This document shows, in pieces, positions 22,601 through 33,432 of a DNA stretch of 64,000 bases. Source of the DNA: Hydrangea macrophylla (Eukaryota; Streptophyta; Magnoliopsida; Cornales; Hydrangeaceae); assembly GCA_033977485.1 (NCBI GenBank), contig CM066990.1, positions 13,706,001 through 13,770,000 of the forward strand, given 5' to 3'. Numbering within the stretch: the first letter of the stretch is position 1; the number at the start of each line of letters is the position of its first letter. The notes under the pieces are model-generated. The model ran no database searches. It was not told the origin of the DNA and saw only the letters and a list, made by a program, of their open reading frames with translations. Position numbers and translations under genes: made by a program.

Positions 22601-23687
22601 ACAGTCACCGCGAGCATGGTTTGATCGGTTCTCTCAAGCTATGATCAGGTATGGTTTCAGGCAGAGCCAAGGTGATCATACTCTTTTTATTAAACACTCG
22701 TCACAGGGTAAGGTGACTGCTTTGATTGTCTATGTAGACGATATTGTCCTCACAGGTGATGACTTGGAGGAGATGAAAAAATTGAAATCTTATCTTGCTA
22801 AGGAGTTTGAAATTAAAGACTTGGGAAATCTAAAGTACTTCCTTGGAATCGAAGTGGCGAGATCCAAGGAAGGAATATTCATATCCCAGAGAAAGTATGT
22901 TTTGGATCTTCTAAAGGAAACAGGCATGTTGGGGAGCAAGGCGGTGGATACACCAATGGACTATAACTCAAAGCTGGGGGATGATCCAAATGGAGAACTA
23001 GCTGATAAGGGCAGATACCAGAGATTGGTAGGTAAACTGATTTACTTAGCCCATACTAGACCAGATATTGCTTTTGCAGTCAGTGTAGTTAGTCAATTTA
23101 TGCATGCCCCTAAACAAACTCATCTTGATGCCGTGTTTCGGGTCATTCGATACCTTAAGTCAGCACCAGGGAAAGGACTGTTCTTTGCTAAGAATGGTCA
23201 TACATCGGTTGAGGCCTATACTGATGCTGATTGGGCTGGTTCGATAAATGATAGGAGATCGACTACGGGTTATTGTTCGTTTGTTGGCGGTAATTTGGTA
23301 ACGTGGAGGAGCAAGAAGCAGCCAGTAGTGGCTAGGTCCAGCGCAGAGGCAGAGTTTAGAGCTATGGCGCAAGGAGTATGTGAGTTGTTATGGATCCAGA
23401 TTGTGTTATCAGATCTTGGGTTTGGACCCAAGGACTCTATGAAGTTGTACTGTGATAATAAGGCTGCTATTAGTATTGCTCACAACCCGGTTCAACATGA
23501 CAGAACAAAACATGTGGAGATTGATAGACACTTCATCAAGGAGAAGCTAAACAATGGAAGCATTTGCACACCTTTCGTGAAGTCAGGAGAGCAGTTAGCA
23601 GACGTTCTGACAAATAGTCTTACTAGTCGTTCGTTTCACTTTATTCTCTCCAAGCTGGGCATGAGAGATATCTTTGCACCAGCTTGA
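19688..23687 (+). pseudogene. copia polyprotein with Gag deletion, frameshift and stop
   Basis: The ATG at 19688 (MPKDGVTPEK) starts Gag. Gag proceeds to KENVAQVHEF and then jumps to HSGGQGSG, so the zinc knuckle is absent. Protease IIDSGASDH is intact. The integrase reads to MKEKK and meets TGA at 21056-21058, because the A-run at 21047-21053 has one base more than the frame allows. It resumes at 21060 (MFSIFQTFHKM) and stops at TAG 21624-21626, where the sister copy has CAG. From 21672 to 23687 RT (YVDDIVLTGDD) and RNase H are open and complete, with acidic EEKKEGE-rich linker before RT. It ends LGMRDIFAPA. Confidence 0.93.
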
Positions 23688-25845
23688 GGGGGAGTGTTGA
23701 AAGAAGTCCTTTTATTTTTTCTTATCTTTATGTTATTTTTTAGAGTTTGAGGACTCAAATGTAATTTCCTTTTCTTTTATTATAAATACAAGAGAGACTC
23801 ACAATTGTGAGGTCTAAGCCTGAAAAATACTCTCTCAAAAATCCAACACTATTGTATAATTAGTAAGAAATATGGTAGGTGAAAGTGTAATTTCGGAAAT
23901 TTGGTAGAATTTTCCTAATCAAGATTAATTAGTCTAATTGAGATTAATTAGCTTAATGATGATTAGTTAGCCTAATCAAGGTGCTAGCTTACATTACCTA
24001 AGCTAGTAGGTGGCCTAGTAGGTGGGCAAGTAGGAGGTGTTGGGCTATATTTGGGTAAGTCCATGTGTATTCAAGTGGGCAAGAGAGAGAAATGGAAGAA
24101 TAACTAGTTAAATAAGATGTACATCTTTTTGAGGTGCATGCCTCTATACAAGCAAGTAGGTGCAAAGAAGAAAGGGAAAAACAAGAGAGAAAAGAAGGAA
24201 AACCAAAGGGAAAAGGGTGCTAGGGAGGTTTCTATCTCAAATTGAAGCTAGACTTGAGAAGCTAAGGGTAAGAGTATTCTTTGTATGTGATTTAATTTCA
24301 TTTCCATAGAGTTTTGATGGATGAATTAGAGGAATTCATATTGATTTGCTATCAAATCTTATATGACTTGTAGGAGTTTGAAAGTGAGCATTATATCTTG
24401 TCAATTCTATATCTAGAGCAAGGTGAGTAACCTCTATCTTTGAGAAAACTTTTCAAGTAATGAAATTGTGGCATATAAATGATTTACTTTCAATTCATGA
24501 ATTATGAGCACGTGTGTATATCATGATTGACTATATGTGCAAGAGATAGAAAGGATTATGTGTTGGAAACATGTTTATGTGATTATGTGGTTGAAGAAGC
24601 AATTGTTCTATCACTACAAAGAGAAAGCTCCAAAAGAAAGTGTAGAAAAGCCTTCTAAGGCTTGAGTGTTCAATACGCCTTGTGTAGGATATTGGATAGC
24701 TCGGAACAAGGATAAAGGGTGCCATTACGGGCACGGGGTAGTGAGAAGAACAAGAAGCTTTGGAGATAAATACTTACTTGGTTGTGATTCATTATGTTAC
24801 ATTGAATTGCATATCACGTGTTTAAATGATATACACAAATTTATGTCAAAGAGCATGTTATTCACTGAGCTTCAGCTCATGTGGTTATTGAATAACCATT
24901 TCAGGTGAAAGGAAAGAGAAGGAGAAAGAGAAGTAGAGGACGAAAGAGGAGAGCAAGTGTTTAATGTGCATATTGTATATGGCGTAGTTGTTGTAGTTTG
25001 GAACTAAAGGACTTGTAAATTATGTTGTTAGGTGAGCATGTGTAGAACTTGATGTATAAGACTCCTATGTTCATGTATGAAAAGTTTTGGCAAGTGCTTT
25101 TGCTATTCAAGCATGTTTGATTGCTTAGATGCTCATGGCTAGAATTGTGGATAGAAGCTGTTTCGATCGATCGAAATACACACAGTTTTAATTGGTTCAA
25201 AACGACGACTTTTATGAAAACAGTCAACTTTTTTTCTGAAATTTTGAAATCGTGCACCGTTTTCAACGTTGGAACCTGGACTTAAATGGCTATCTTTTGG
25301 TATAAAATCTAACTCAAATTTTCAAATTCCTATTATACCCTTGGGGCAAATCATTTGCAAATGTGGTTTAAATGGGAGCCTAAAAACCCATTTTGTACGT
25401 TATTAACATAGGGTCAAGCCTCGGTGGCATGTCACGTAGCCTCGTGCCATACATAGTGGATTTGGGTCGTGACAAGTAGTCTTCTCCAACATAGTCTTCC
25501 CCGGCATAGGCTTCCGACACATAGCCTCCCAGAACGTGCTCTTCCCCTGCAATCTCATCATTGGGAAAAGCTGGATGTTGAATATCCGGGGCATAACATC
25601 GTCAGCTTATGAAAGTCGAGTGAGTGTAAAGACTTACAAAGTATCAATAGATATGCAGTATCATAAAACAACAGCATTAAAGATTATCTCGTTCTTCACA
25701 CTCAAGTATGCACCAACTCACTACATGCAACAACCGACACAAACCCAAATAATAACATGGACTTTGGATCCATGATGTGATTCCTGACTCCCCGTAAACA
25801 CTTTTTTTTTAACCATTTCTTTAAATCTTTATCTTTGAAACGATG

Positions 25846-26312
25846 CATCCCTTAGCACTAATGTGACATATCCCTGAGCCTCTATCAGACCAAGTGACCA
25901 CATCGGTCCACCCCTTGGTCTCGGTCATGGACTAAAGTGATATCTCATGTAGCCTCTATAGGACTAAGGCGATTACCTCGGCATTACCCCTAGCCTCTCT
26001 CATGGACAAAAAGACAGCCACAAACCTACCCCTTAGCCTCTATCAGACCCAAGAGACCACATCAGTCTACCCCCTCTGTGGACTAAAGCGGCAAGCCGGC
26101 AACCCAGCTACAATTATGATGTGTCCCTTGGTCCCGGGTCATGGACTAAGGTGATAGCACCAATATATCCCTTAGCCTCGATCATGGACTAAAGTGACAT
26201 ATCCCTAAGCCTCCATCGGACCAAGTGACCACATTGGTTCACCCCTTGGTCTCGGTCATGGACTAAGGTGATATTCCTTCAGCCTCTATCAGACTAAGGT
26301 AATATAGGCGTT
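25846..26312. repeat. degenerate repeat array in the outer solo LTR
   Basis: Irregularly spaced copies of (CC)TTAGCCTCTATCAGAC, CCCTTGGTCTCGGTCATGG and GGACTAAxGTGATAT recur about five to seven times. No coding potential. Confidence 0.6.
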
Positions 26313-26646
26313 GCATAATACCTCATTTTTTACAAATGACCAAACATGACACGAAGTCGCAGGCTTACAGCTTTACAAAACGACCAACCATGACCATCAT
26401 ACGATCCCCACGATTGCATTCACACATGCAACCCATGAACTGAACAGACTTCCGGGCATGTCGGCTTCCAATCCGGTTAACAACATTATAATAACGTTAT
26501 ACAAATGGTTTCACATATTCAATGAATTAAGTCCCATTATTCACGTGTATATTATTCAGTGCTATATCTAACAATTAACGTATGACATATTATAACTCAA
26601 CAGCACATCATGTATAGATAACTTGAACATTCAACATTCTGAATAC

Positions 26647-26959
26647 CTATGTTACCCAGACTCGGGTATGGGTGTCAGGTGCGAGTGTGTATCTAGGTGT
26701 CGGACCTCCTCTAAATCCAAATCTTAGGATCCGGGTACATGTGTCTAAACGTTGGATACGAGTATGCGGGCACTTTCTCTACGTAGAAACATACTGTGTT
26801 TCTTAATATCAATAGTTAGAAACCTCTTTGCTCACAATTTTGAGCTTCTTCTTACCTTTCCAACATCACCTGTGGAGGATCCAAGTGTCCGAATTGGGTA
26901 TGGGGGTCGGACACAGGGATCGGGTACTTGGGGGTAGTAGGAGAGTCCAGGTAACATAG
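26647..26959. mobile_element. hAT-like MITE, CTATG...CATAG family, perfect 8-bp TSD
   Basis: Ends CTATGTTACCCAGACTC and, inverted, CTATGTTACCTGGACTC. The flanks ctgaatac (26639-26646) and ctgaatac (26960-26967) are a perfect 8-bp duplication. Length 313 bp, non-coding. Subterminal GGGTATGGGTGTC-like repeats are also inverted. It is the best-bounded member of the family also seen at 5325-6267. Confidence 0.88.
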
Positions 26960-27388
26960 CTGAATACACAATCAATTGGGTCAAAATGGTAATCGATTGG
27001 GCAAAACTGGCAATCGATTGAACAAAGGTGCCAATGGATTGGATAATCAATCCAATCGATTGGGGAGTCGTCATCTTCCCAGAGACGAACGGAACATTAC
27101 ATAATACGTTCGGGGTCATTTTTCTTTTATCGAAACACAAAAATACAACCTATCTAATGTTACCAAATGAGTTTGAACACTCATCGAAAGTTCGAGTACG
27201 CGTGGAGTGCTCGGGGTAGCCGCGGGTGATTGGTGAGCTCTCTCTCTGTCTTCTTTTTTCTCTGCTTCTTCCTCTCTGCCTCTCTCTTTCCTTTTTACCT
27301 ACTTCTCCTTCTCTCCTTCTGCCTCTTCTTTCAGATAGAGTGTGAGGGTGTGTATATATATATGAGTGTATATATGTATATGAGGTTG

Positions 27389-27426
<38 letters not shown>

Positions 27427-27744
27427 AACATATATATGTAAATATGAGAGACATATATATGGGGGAGGAGGGTGAACAACCACCACACAATATAAACTTG
27501 GATCCGAAGTTCTGCCAGGCTCAATGGATTGGTGTTAGGCAGTTAGATGGTTAATTGATCGGAGTTAGGCGGTTAGGTGCAACCAATTGGGTTGAAGCTT
27601 CAATCGATTGGTCAACAAAAGAGGGCAATCGATTGGGAAATAAGGCCCATCGATTGGGGTCACAAAATCACCAAAGTCAAGGAAAATCAAAGGGTCTTAT
27701 TTATATAATCAAATAGATATACTGCGGAAATTACGGGTATTACA

Positions 27745-28746
27745 AATAAGACTTCACTTACTCTTCCTTCCCTGATTGGTGGAAAATTTGCCAAATATTA
27801 ATACTTCAAAGAAAGGACTTCCAACATCACTAGATTTTGCAAACAACAACAACGAGCGTGCAGGGAAATTCACACCATTGAAGACTTTGATACTTTGAGT
27901 AAATGTCAAGGGCTCAGTAATATCGCATTGAGGAATTGGTTGTTTACATGATCCACACTTAAAGAGTCCAAAGCATTGCAGGCTAGATGGGTATCTCTTT
28001 ACTGCTAGTGAGGGGTTGTTTAGGAAAGCAAAGAACCGGAAAGTAAACTGGTTCCATAAATTCAAGTGTTTGGTGACGAGAGACTTGGACTAAACCAGAT
28101 CCTATTGTAGGCGCTCCCAAACAGGCGCTAAGAAGTAAACACCAAAATGTCACATAAGATGCTCTCCTGAGAACTTCCCTGTCCATCATTCTATGTCCCC
28201 CTCCCCTGAAGCTTTCTCGAGTAATGAAACTATTCTCGGTCACATGGGCTTACCAGGAGCATTAGTTAGCCTACTTAGATGGCTGTAAGGACTTATCAAC
28301 AGATCGTTCAATGACATCATATAAAGATATGAAAGCAACATTTTCAAAATTTTTAACTAACAGCTATAAGGAAAGTGTGAAATGAGAAGGCATTCAATGG
28401 TATAGGGTTATTGTTCTTATAGTATCATTTTTAATAGAAGATGATGAATTTTTTTATTTTTTTTTGGTCAAAAGCCTAATATGTATATAGGTGAGATTTG
28501 GTTTACACGCAGAAGACTACTTAGTCTCTTTCCACTGTACTTGGCAATTTCTTCCTTTTAACACCACATACCAACTATCTCCGTCAACATATTCATTAAC
28601 ACCTGAAAGCCTGGTTCCAGTTAGAATAGAAAATCTCATTATCATACAATGGTTATTACCTAGAGCATTGAATGCTGCAAGTAGCATGCTTTTACTTGAT
28701 AGTCAATTCAATGATCACCAAAGAAGTTGGGTACTTATATACTCAC
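27745..28746 (-). other. intron 7 sequence with an unrecognised ORF remnant
   Basis: A minus-strand open stretch at 27754-28065 (LQCFGLFKCGSCKQPIPQCD) and an overlapping one up to 28243 look coding-like but match no DUF1350 part, and I do not recognise them. They may be a decayed transposon or gene fragment. The rest is AT-rich intron with a poly-T run near 28455. Confidence 0.4.
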
Positions 28747-28854
28747 TCCTAGCCGAATTGTTGGGGATGCTGCAAGCTGAGATAGGAGTGGTCCAATGCT
28801 TTGGGCCATTGGAACAAGAACAGGTGAGAATAACGGAATAGCAATGCTTGCCTC
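28747..28854 (-). CDS. DUF1350 gene exon 7 (36 codons)
   Basis: The acceptor is ...TTTTTTCCAG|GAGGCA at 28854 and the donor CTAGGA|GTGAGT at 28747. Phase 0 at both ends. It encodes residues 235-270, EASIAIPLFSPVLVPMAQ followed by SIGPLLSQLAASPTIRLG, a conserved family segment. It is followed in the protein by AEMTLK of exon 8, about 11.8 kb away across the nested solo LTRs and copia. Confidence 0.93.
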
Positions 28855-29944
28855 CTGGAAAAAATTAACTGATTTATAAGCTATTCTTGTCAATCTCAAG
28901 ACGTTTGAAAATTAAATAAGAGAAAGAAAAAAGGAGTTCAATAAGGGGAATAAATCATTAGCTACAGACGATAAATGAGTCGCCAAAAAGGCCAGCAATA
29001 GAAACAAAAAAGAGTGAAGTTTTGAAATAATAAAATAAATAAATAAATAAATAAAATAAAATGGTAACACACTCATGCGAAGATAAACCTTCATTATGCT
29101 TCATTTATAACAGCGCACCAAACAATACAAGCTGAAGAACAATTTGCTTTCAGCTCACAAAATTGGAACAAATTTTTTGTCTTCACAAGAAATATAGGTT
29201 AAATTAAAACTTGATCAGGACAACTCATAAGCAATATTATTTACATTTCTCACGATGACTTGACAAGAATATAGTGGGGCATTTATTATGTTTGAGCAAA
29301 TAATCCAAAATATGTTAAGTTTAATGCTCACAGACAAGCACATGCATGTAAGCTATCCTACAAACAATGAACAGGCACGCATCTCCAGATTGTTGCCAGA
29401 CCAATTTTGCCTCGCAATTACCATATATGCTGTTTACCTTTTTGTGATGACATTATATTCTTGTTCTACACAGCTGGACTTTCGCGTATTTCAGATGCTC
29501 CTGATACTGATATTGCCTTCATTGTCATTATTTTAGCACATGCCTAAGCTTGATTTATACCAAATCCATCTTACAATATGATCATCCAGTTCAGAAGATT
29601 CTTATATTGAGAAACTGAAGCAATTTGAGCAATAAATCATTGGAGTAACGACTTAATTGCCTTGAAGAGAACTTTTGGCAAAAACCAAGGTTGCTGCAAT
29701 ACTATATCATATGTTAACAGTACATTGTTTCCGCCAAAAACAATATGCTTTAATAATAGGCTCAAGTATTGCTATCTTTGTCACTAAACGCTTGCATCCT
29801 ATTTGAATAACATGAATGCCCCATTCAAGTTCAAACTCTTATCGTTGAGCCTCTCCACTAATAACCCTAACAATTACGTCAAAATCACCATAATCAAAGG
29901 CAACATTTCAGGTAATGTACTAGGCATGGTGCAATGCACATTAC
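28855..29944 (-). other. intron 6 sequence, nothing recognised
   Basis: AT-rich non-coding sequence with an AAAT microsatellite (about 29030-29060). No element borders found. Confidence 0.5.
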
Positions 29945-30225
29945 GGCTCTGTTTGGTTTGTGAATTTAGAGACGGATAATGAAAAGAAAACGAGAAGGAA
30001 AACTATTTTCCTATTTTTCCGTCGATGCTTAATTAATATTTGTAATTAAAAATTTTCAAAAAATAGATACTCAAGAAAAGAGGAAGGGAAATGACTCTCG
30101 AATTTTAAAAGTTTATCAAATTTTCTTTTTATTCTCTTTTTCTTCTTGTTTTCCTCGCTGTTTTCCTGATTAACCATACCAAGAAAAAATTTCTCCCACA
30201 TTAAATACAAGAACCAAACAGAGCC
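29945..30225. mobile_element. MITE with GGCTCTGTTTGGTT inverted ends
   Basis: Starts GGCTCTGTTTGGTTTGTG and ends ...GAACCAAACAGAGCC. The interior is A/G-rich on one side and T/C-rich on the other, as expected for a foldback. No clear target duplication was seen. It lies in intron 6, 177 bp from exon 6. Confidence 0.75.
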
Positions 30226-30402
30226 TGGAAAGGAGAAGTACCTAAAGATTCTTAGCAAACAGATAATGAATCCCTAGCTAGTGCCTCGTCACCCGTAAAA
30301 TCATCTTCCAAATGACCAAGCTTAGTTTCCATATCCACAGCCCCAATAAGCTGTCAAAACTTTAAGTTGGCTTTAATTTTCAAATAGACAGATAATTAAT
30401 AC

Positions 30403-30458
30403 CTTGTTGTTGAAGGCCATCAATATGTTTCCGTTTCTTTGCACAGCATACCTTGAGC
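30403..30458 (-). CDS. DUF1350 gene exon 6 (56 nt)
   Basis: The acceptor is CCGTAATTAG|GCTCAAGG at 30458 and the donor AACAAG|GTATTA at 30403. The first two bases complete the Gly codon begun in exon 5 (phase 1). It encodes SRYAVQRNGNILMAFNNK (residues 217-234), a family signature directly after the nucleophile-elbow helix. Confidence 0.93.
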
Positions 30459-30547
30459 CTAATTACGGTGAAGCAAACAATCTAATTTAATGTTGAATGT
30501 CAATATGCAATGCCACTAGAAGTAAATTATAAAAAATCTTGAAATAC

Positions 30548-30611
30548 CAATCAAAAGGTGAATGACGGATCCAAGAGAATGTCCGATACCAAAAGTAGGG
30601 AGATCAAGTAC
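30548..30611 (-). CDS. DUF1350 gene exon 5 with the GHSLG motif (64 nt)
   Basis: The acceptor is TTATTCACAG|GTACTT at 30611 and the donor CTTTTGATTG|GTATTT at 30548. It encodes VLDLPTFGIGHSLGSVIHLL (residues 195-214) plus Ile and one base of Gly. GHSLG (204-208, Ser206) fits the GxSxG nucleophile elbow of alpha/beta hydrolases; whether Ser206 is catalytic in this family is not known to me. Flanking introns are only 89 and 80 bp, the usual plant size, so this small exon cluster is the unexpanded core of the gene. Confidence 0.95.
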
Positions 30612-30691
30612 CTGTGAATAAAGAAACATTAATTTTCTAAAAAACAGATGAGAAGCCGTACAACTTCTGCAGCTTATAACTTGAAACTTAC

Positions 30692-30800
30692 TGTTTCCTG
30701 TAGAAACCGAAGACACCTATCAAATTTAAACTGTACTTCATCCGCAATGAAGAAATGATCAAATCCACTAGCATAAGGCGTTGCAATCACAACAATACCC
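30692..30800 (-). CDS. DUF1350 gene exon 4 (109 nt)
   Basis: The acceptor is TTTTGATCTAG|GGGTATT at 30800 and the donor GGAAACA|GTAAGT at 30692. The first base completes Lys158. It encodes GIVVIATPYASGFDHFF (159-175) and IADEVQFKFDRCLRFLQET (176-194), the most recognisable block of DUF1350 proteins. Confidence 0.95.
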
Positions 30801-31265
30801 CTAGATCAAAAGAGTAAAAAAATTAACTTCTTATTTCGTGGTAATAGTGTCCCATCCATAGGAAGTTCACGTAAGAGTGAAGTCAAAGAATAAGAAAATT
30901 TCTGAACTTGGGTAGATAAAAAAAAATTGGGTGTCATTTGATATCTTGTAATTCATGTATTCACCATTACGGATTGCGAATTCTCATTTTATAAAAGTTA
31001 TTGATAGACTTATGTTTGTGCCATATTTGGTTTTAAGAGTCCGGGTATTTTGCAATTTGTTAGGTTCCTCGTCTACTGGTCTCGCCACGCATTTTCCCTT
31101 TGGTTTTTTATTGGCCCATATTTATATAATGTCCCCCAGTTGTTAAACCTTTCTATTAGTCAAATGTCTGAAGTTCTTACTTTTGGAATCCTAATCCCAG
31201 TTGCTATCATAGTAACTTTCTCGGGCTTTCCCAAGAGTTCTTGAATTTAGGCCCTGATACCAAGT
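30801..31265 (-). other. intron 3 sequence next to a copia LTR fragment
   Basis: No ORF with family similarity. The sequence immediately left of the LTR at 31266 (about 31240-31265) includes a primer-site-like TGGTATCAGGGCC on the minus strand, so part of this stretch is probably a decayed retrotransposon leader. Confidence 0.45.
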
Positions 31266-31446
31266 TGAATAATGTAATGTCCAGATTAGGGTTACGTTGA
31301 GGAAGAAAAGATAAGAGAGAAGTGAAGAGAAGAAAATAATGTATTAGGGTAAGATAATCTTCCATTCACTAATGACTGCATATATATAAGAGTACAACCA
31401 AAAAGACCAAGATACCCTTAATACCTTAAGAATAATACTCTTAACA
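31266..31446 (-). mobile_element. retrotransposon LTR with adjacent primer site, element truncated
   Basis: Minus orientation: starts TGTTAAGAGTATTATTC at 31446, ends ...ATTATTCA at 31266, and is followed two bases later by TGGTATCAGGGCC, one base off the tRNA-Met primer site. About 181 bp. No second LTR or coding region was found. Confidence 0.55.
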
Positions 31447-31803
31447 ACCCTGATGTCTTACAAAGATGAATGAATACTAATGTCTGCAGCCGGTACCAGA
31501 GAAGGATATGCTAGGTGTCTAGATCTTGTATAAACAACCATGACGCATTTCAGAAGTAGTACAATTTTCGGTATCGTAGGTGACCTAAACTATAAGTTTG
31601 CACACAACAATAGATTTGGGTACCGGGTACATGACCCATAACATTAAATATTTGTGTTTAGGACATAATTTTGGTCTCAAATCTCATATACACTCACGAT
31701 GCTTTACAGAAGTGATACAATTTTGGTGTCACAAGATACTTGTGTTTTGGACATAATTTCGCACCAAGATCCCCTATAAACCCTCTGACACGTTTCAGAA
31801 GTG

Positions 31804-32111
31804 GTAATGCTCCTCGGACAAGGGCATCGAATATACACCCGACACTTTTTGTATTGGATACTCACTAAGAAACATGTTATCTACTTGTATAATAGTATAT
31901 TGATGTCTCCAATTATATTCCTATTTCCACAAAGTTCATGTTCAAGTCTTATTACTACTGAGAGCGCTATTTTCTTTTAGAAATATAAGAAAAATATAGA
32001 TTTACTGCCGTGTCTCAGGGTCCTTAGATCATGAATTTGGGCATTTCGACGCTTAGACACATTACCGGCACGGCGGCACCCAATTCCCATATTCGAATAC
32101 GTGTAACATAG
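31804..32111. mobile_element. degenerate member of the CTATG...CATAG TIR family
   Basis: The left end reads TAATGCTCCTCGGACAAGGGC and the right end ...TACGTGTAACATAG, resembling the termini at 5325 and 26647, with similar CCCGACACTTTT- and CGGCACGGCGGCACCC-type subterminal repeats. No target duplication survives. Confidence 0.45.
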
Positions 32112-32268
32112 ACGAAAATTAGATTCGTATCTCTGTAGCAAAAAAGGCATCGTCACAGATAATGTGGCAGGAAATAGAAAAGGTATTGCACCAAGTGAAA
32201 TATTCTGACCAAATTATTTGTAACGAATTTAATAGTCGAAAATAAGAAAACATTTTTTCGGGTTGACC

Positions 32269-32829
32269 CAGTGTTTTAAAAATCGGCCTAGGCGGCGCCT
32301 AGGCGCTAGGCGGTGCCCGGCCGCCGAGATTTTCCCTAGGCGTTTGAGAAAATCGGCCAGTGGATTAGTCGGCCTCTAGGTGGGGCCTAGGCGGTGCTAG
32401 GCGGGCTAGACGGTTTTAGACGGGCTAGGGTGAGAATGCTAGAGAGTCTTATTTGGGTCTGACTCTTTGGAAAAAAAACCCACATTAGTATATACATACA
32501 CACTTAAGGTTTAAGTTAATTATGGAGAGATCCTTAATAGTTTTTTGAATATTAAAACCTTCTAATAATCTTTACTTATTTCCAAACAAAACACCACATA
32601 ATCTTTATACATATATATATATATATGTATATATATGTATCTATTATTTGAACCACAAATCTATAATTATTTTTAATTAACACCACATAACTCGTATATA
32701 TATATATATATATCTATTATATAATTAATTTTATTTATAAAACAAATGCGCCTAGGCGTTCGCCTAGGCCCCCAGGCGCTAGGCCCCCCTTCGCCGCCCG
32801 ACTAGCGCCTAGTGATTTTTAGAACATTG
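32269..32829. mobile_element. hAT-like non-autonomous element with GC-rich GGCGCCTAGGCG ends
   Basis: Ends CAGTGTTTTAAAAATC and, inverted, CAATGTTCTAAAAATC. The TSD is a perfect 8 bp, ggttgacc (32261-32268, 32830-32837). The subterminal 80-100 bp at both ends is dense in CCTAGGCG/CGCCTAGG palindromic repeats while the middle is AT-rich with TA microsatellites. Non-coding, 561 bp. CA..TG ends and an 8-bp duplication support a hAT assignment. Confidence 0.88.
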
Positions 32830-33177
32830 GGTTGACCATGAAATTGTTGTCCCTAAAATTATCAGTTGCCCCCACAATAGAAATTCTCACAATTCCGTTT
32901 ATGTCAGAGCAACTCGCCAATTTTAACGTCTACAGCAGTACATGTTCAACAAGCCATGGTTTCCAGTACATAATCCACCATTCTTCAATAGTATAATATG
33001 AGAGGCATATACCACCAAGTACAATTAAAAAATCAGAACTTCAAATAAAGAGAAATATATGGGCTATAAATTTTACTAAAGCAAACAACAAAAAACACAA
33101 ATTACGTGATTGCATATGTATGTGAAAATATCAAATTATACAGAACTGAAGGTAATATTTAGTTGTAAGCCACTCAC
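32830..33177 (-). other. intron 3 sequence, nothing recognised
   Basis: AT-rich stretch between the hAT-like element and exon 3. Confidence 0.5.
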
Positions 33178-33302
33178 TTTTCTGAAAGGCGCTCAAGAAA
33201 CCAGCGGTAGGTAAGCTGAGGGGCAGCGCCCACAAATATACCACCAATAAAATGAACAACGAACCTTGGTTCCGTGTTCCTTGGTTTCAGAACCCATGCT
33301 CC
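33178..33302 (-). CDS. DUF1350 gene exon 3 (125 nt)
   Basis: The acceptor is CTGTCTTCAG|GGAGCATGG at 33302 and the donor TCAGAAAA|GTGAGT at 33178. It starts in phase 0 and ends with two bases of Lys158. It encodes GAWVLKPRNTEPRFVVHF and IGGIFVGAAPQLTYRWFLER (residues 117-157), containing the first hydrolase strand/oxyanion-like loop FIGG. The family usually has RLFLERLAEK here, so the match is close. Confidence 0.95.
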
Positions 33303-33432
33303 CTGAAGACAGTTTGATCACATAGTACTGTTTAATAACGTCCTCGGGGATATCAGCCAAATACATTAAGAATGTTACCAAAAGAAAATGAAAATTGGAG
33401 GGGACTGTCACTAAATATGATAATCATGTTCT

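Larger units (their letters stand above)
19196..23848 (+). mobile_element. Ty1/copia element with identical LTRs but a damaged ORF (innermost layer)
   Basis: LTRs at 19196-19349 and 23695-23848 (154 bp) are identical. TSD ctatt is at 19191-19195 and 23849-23853. The primer site TGGTATCAGAGCC begins at 19350 and polypurine tract GAGGGGGAG precedes the 3' LTR. Despite its young LTRs, Gag lacks its C-terminal part and zinc knuckle, the integrase is frameshifted and a stop precedes the RT linker. It was therefore probably copied as a defective genome in trans. Confidence 0.96.
18860..25474 (+). mobile_element. gypsy-type solo LTR (second layer)
   Basis: Begins TGTAATATCCCAACATTTTG and ends GATTTGGGTCGTGACA, with TSD agtag at 18855-18859 and 25475-25479. 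After removing the copia inside it the LTR is about 1.96 kb. It sits within the outer solo LTR, in opposite orientation to it. The termini again look like a chromovirus LTR. Confidence 0.87.
18535..27744 (-). mobile_element. gypsy-type solo LTR (outermost layer of a nest)
   Basis: Minus orientation: begins TGTAATACCCGTAATTTCCG at 27744 and ends ...GGGCGTGACA at 18535, with TSD aataa at 18530-18534 and 27745-27749. The TGTAATACCC...GTGACA termini resemble chromovirus (Tekay/Del-like) LTRs. Without the inserts (18860-25474 and 26647-26959 plus duplicated targets) the LTR is about 2.27 kb. No internal region or second LTR is present, so it is a solo LTR left by LTR-LTR recombination. It holds a degenerate array of CCTTAGCCTCTATCAGAC-like units (about 25850-26310) and several ATCGATTGG motifs (26990-27660). 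Confidence 0.85.

Noticed and set aside
25150..25165. TTTCGATCGATCGAAA palindrome as an operator
   Set aside because: It lies in a gypsy solo LTR without any gene to control; it may simply be LTR sequence.
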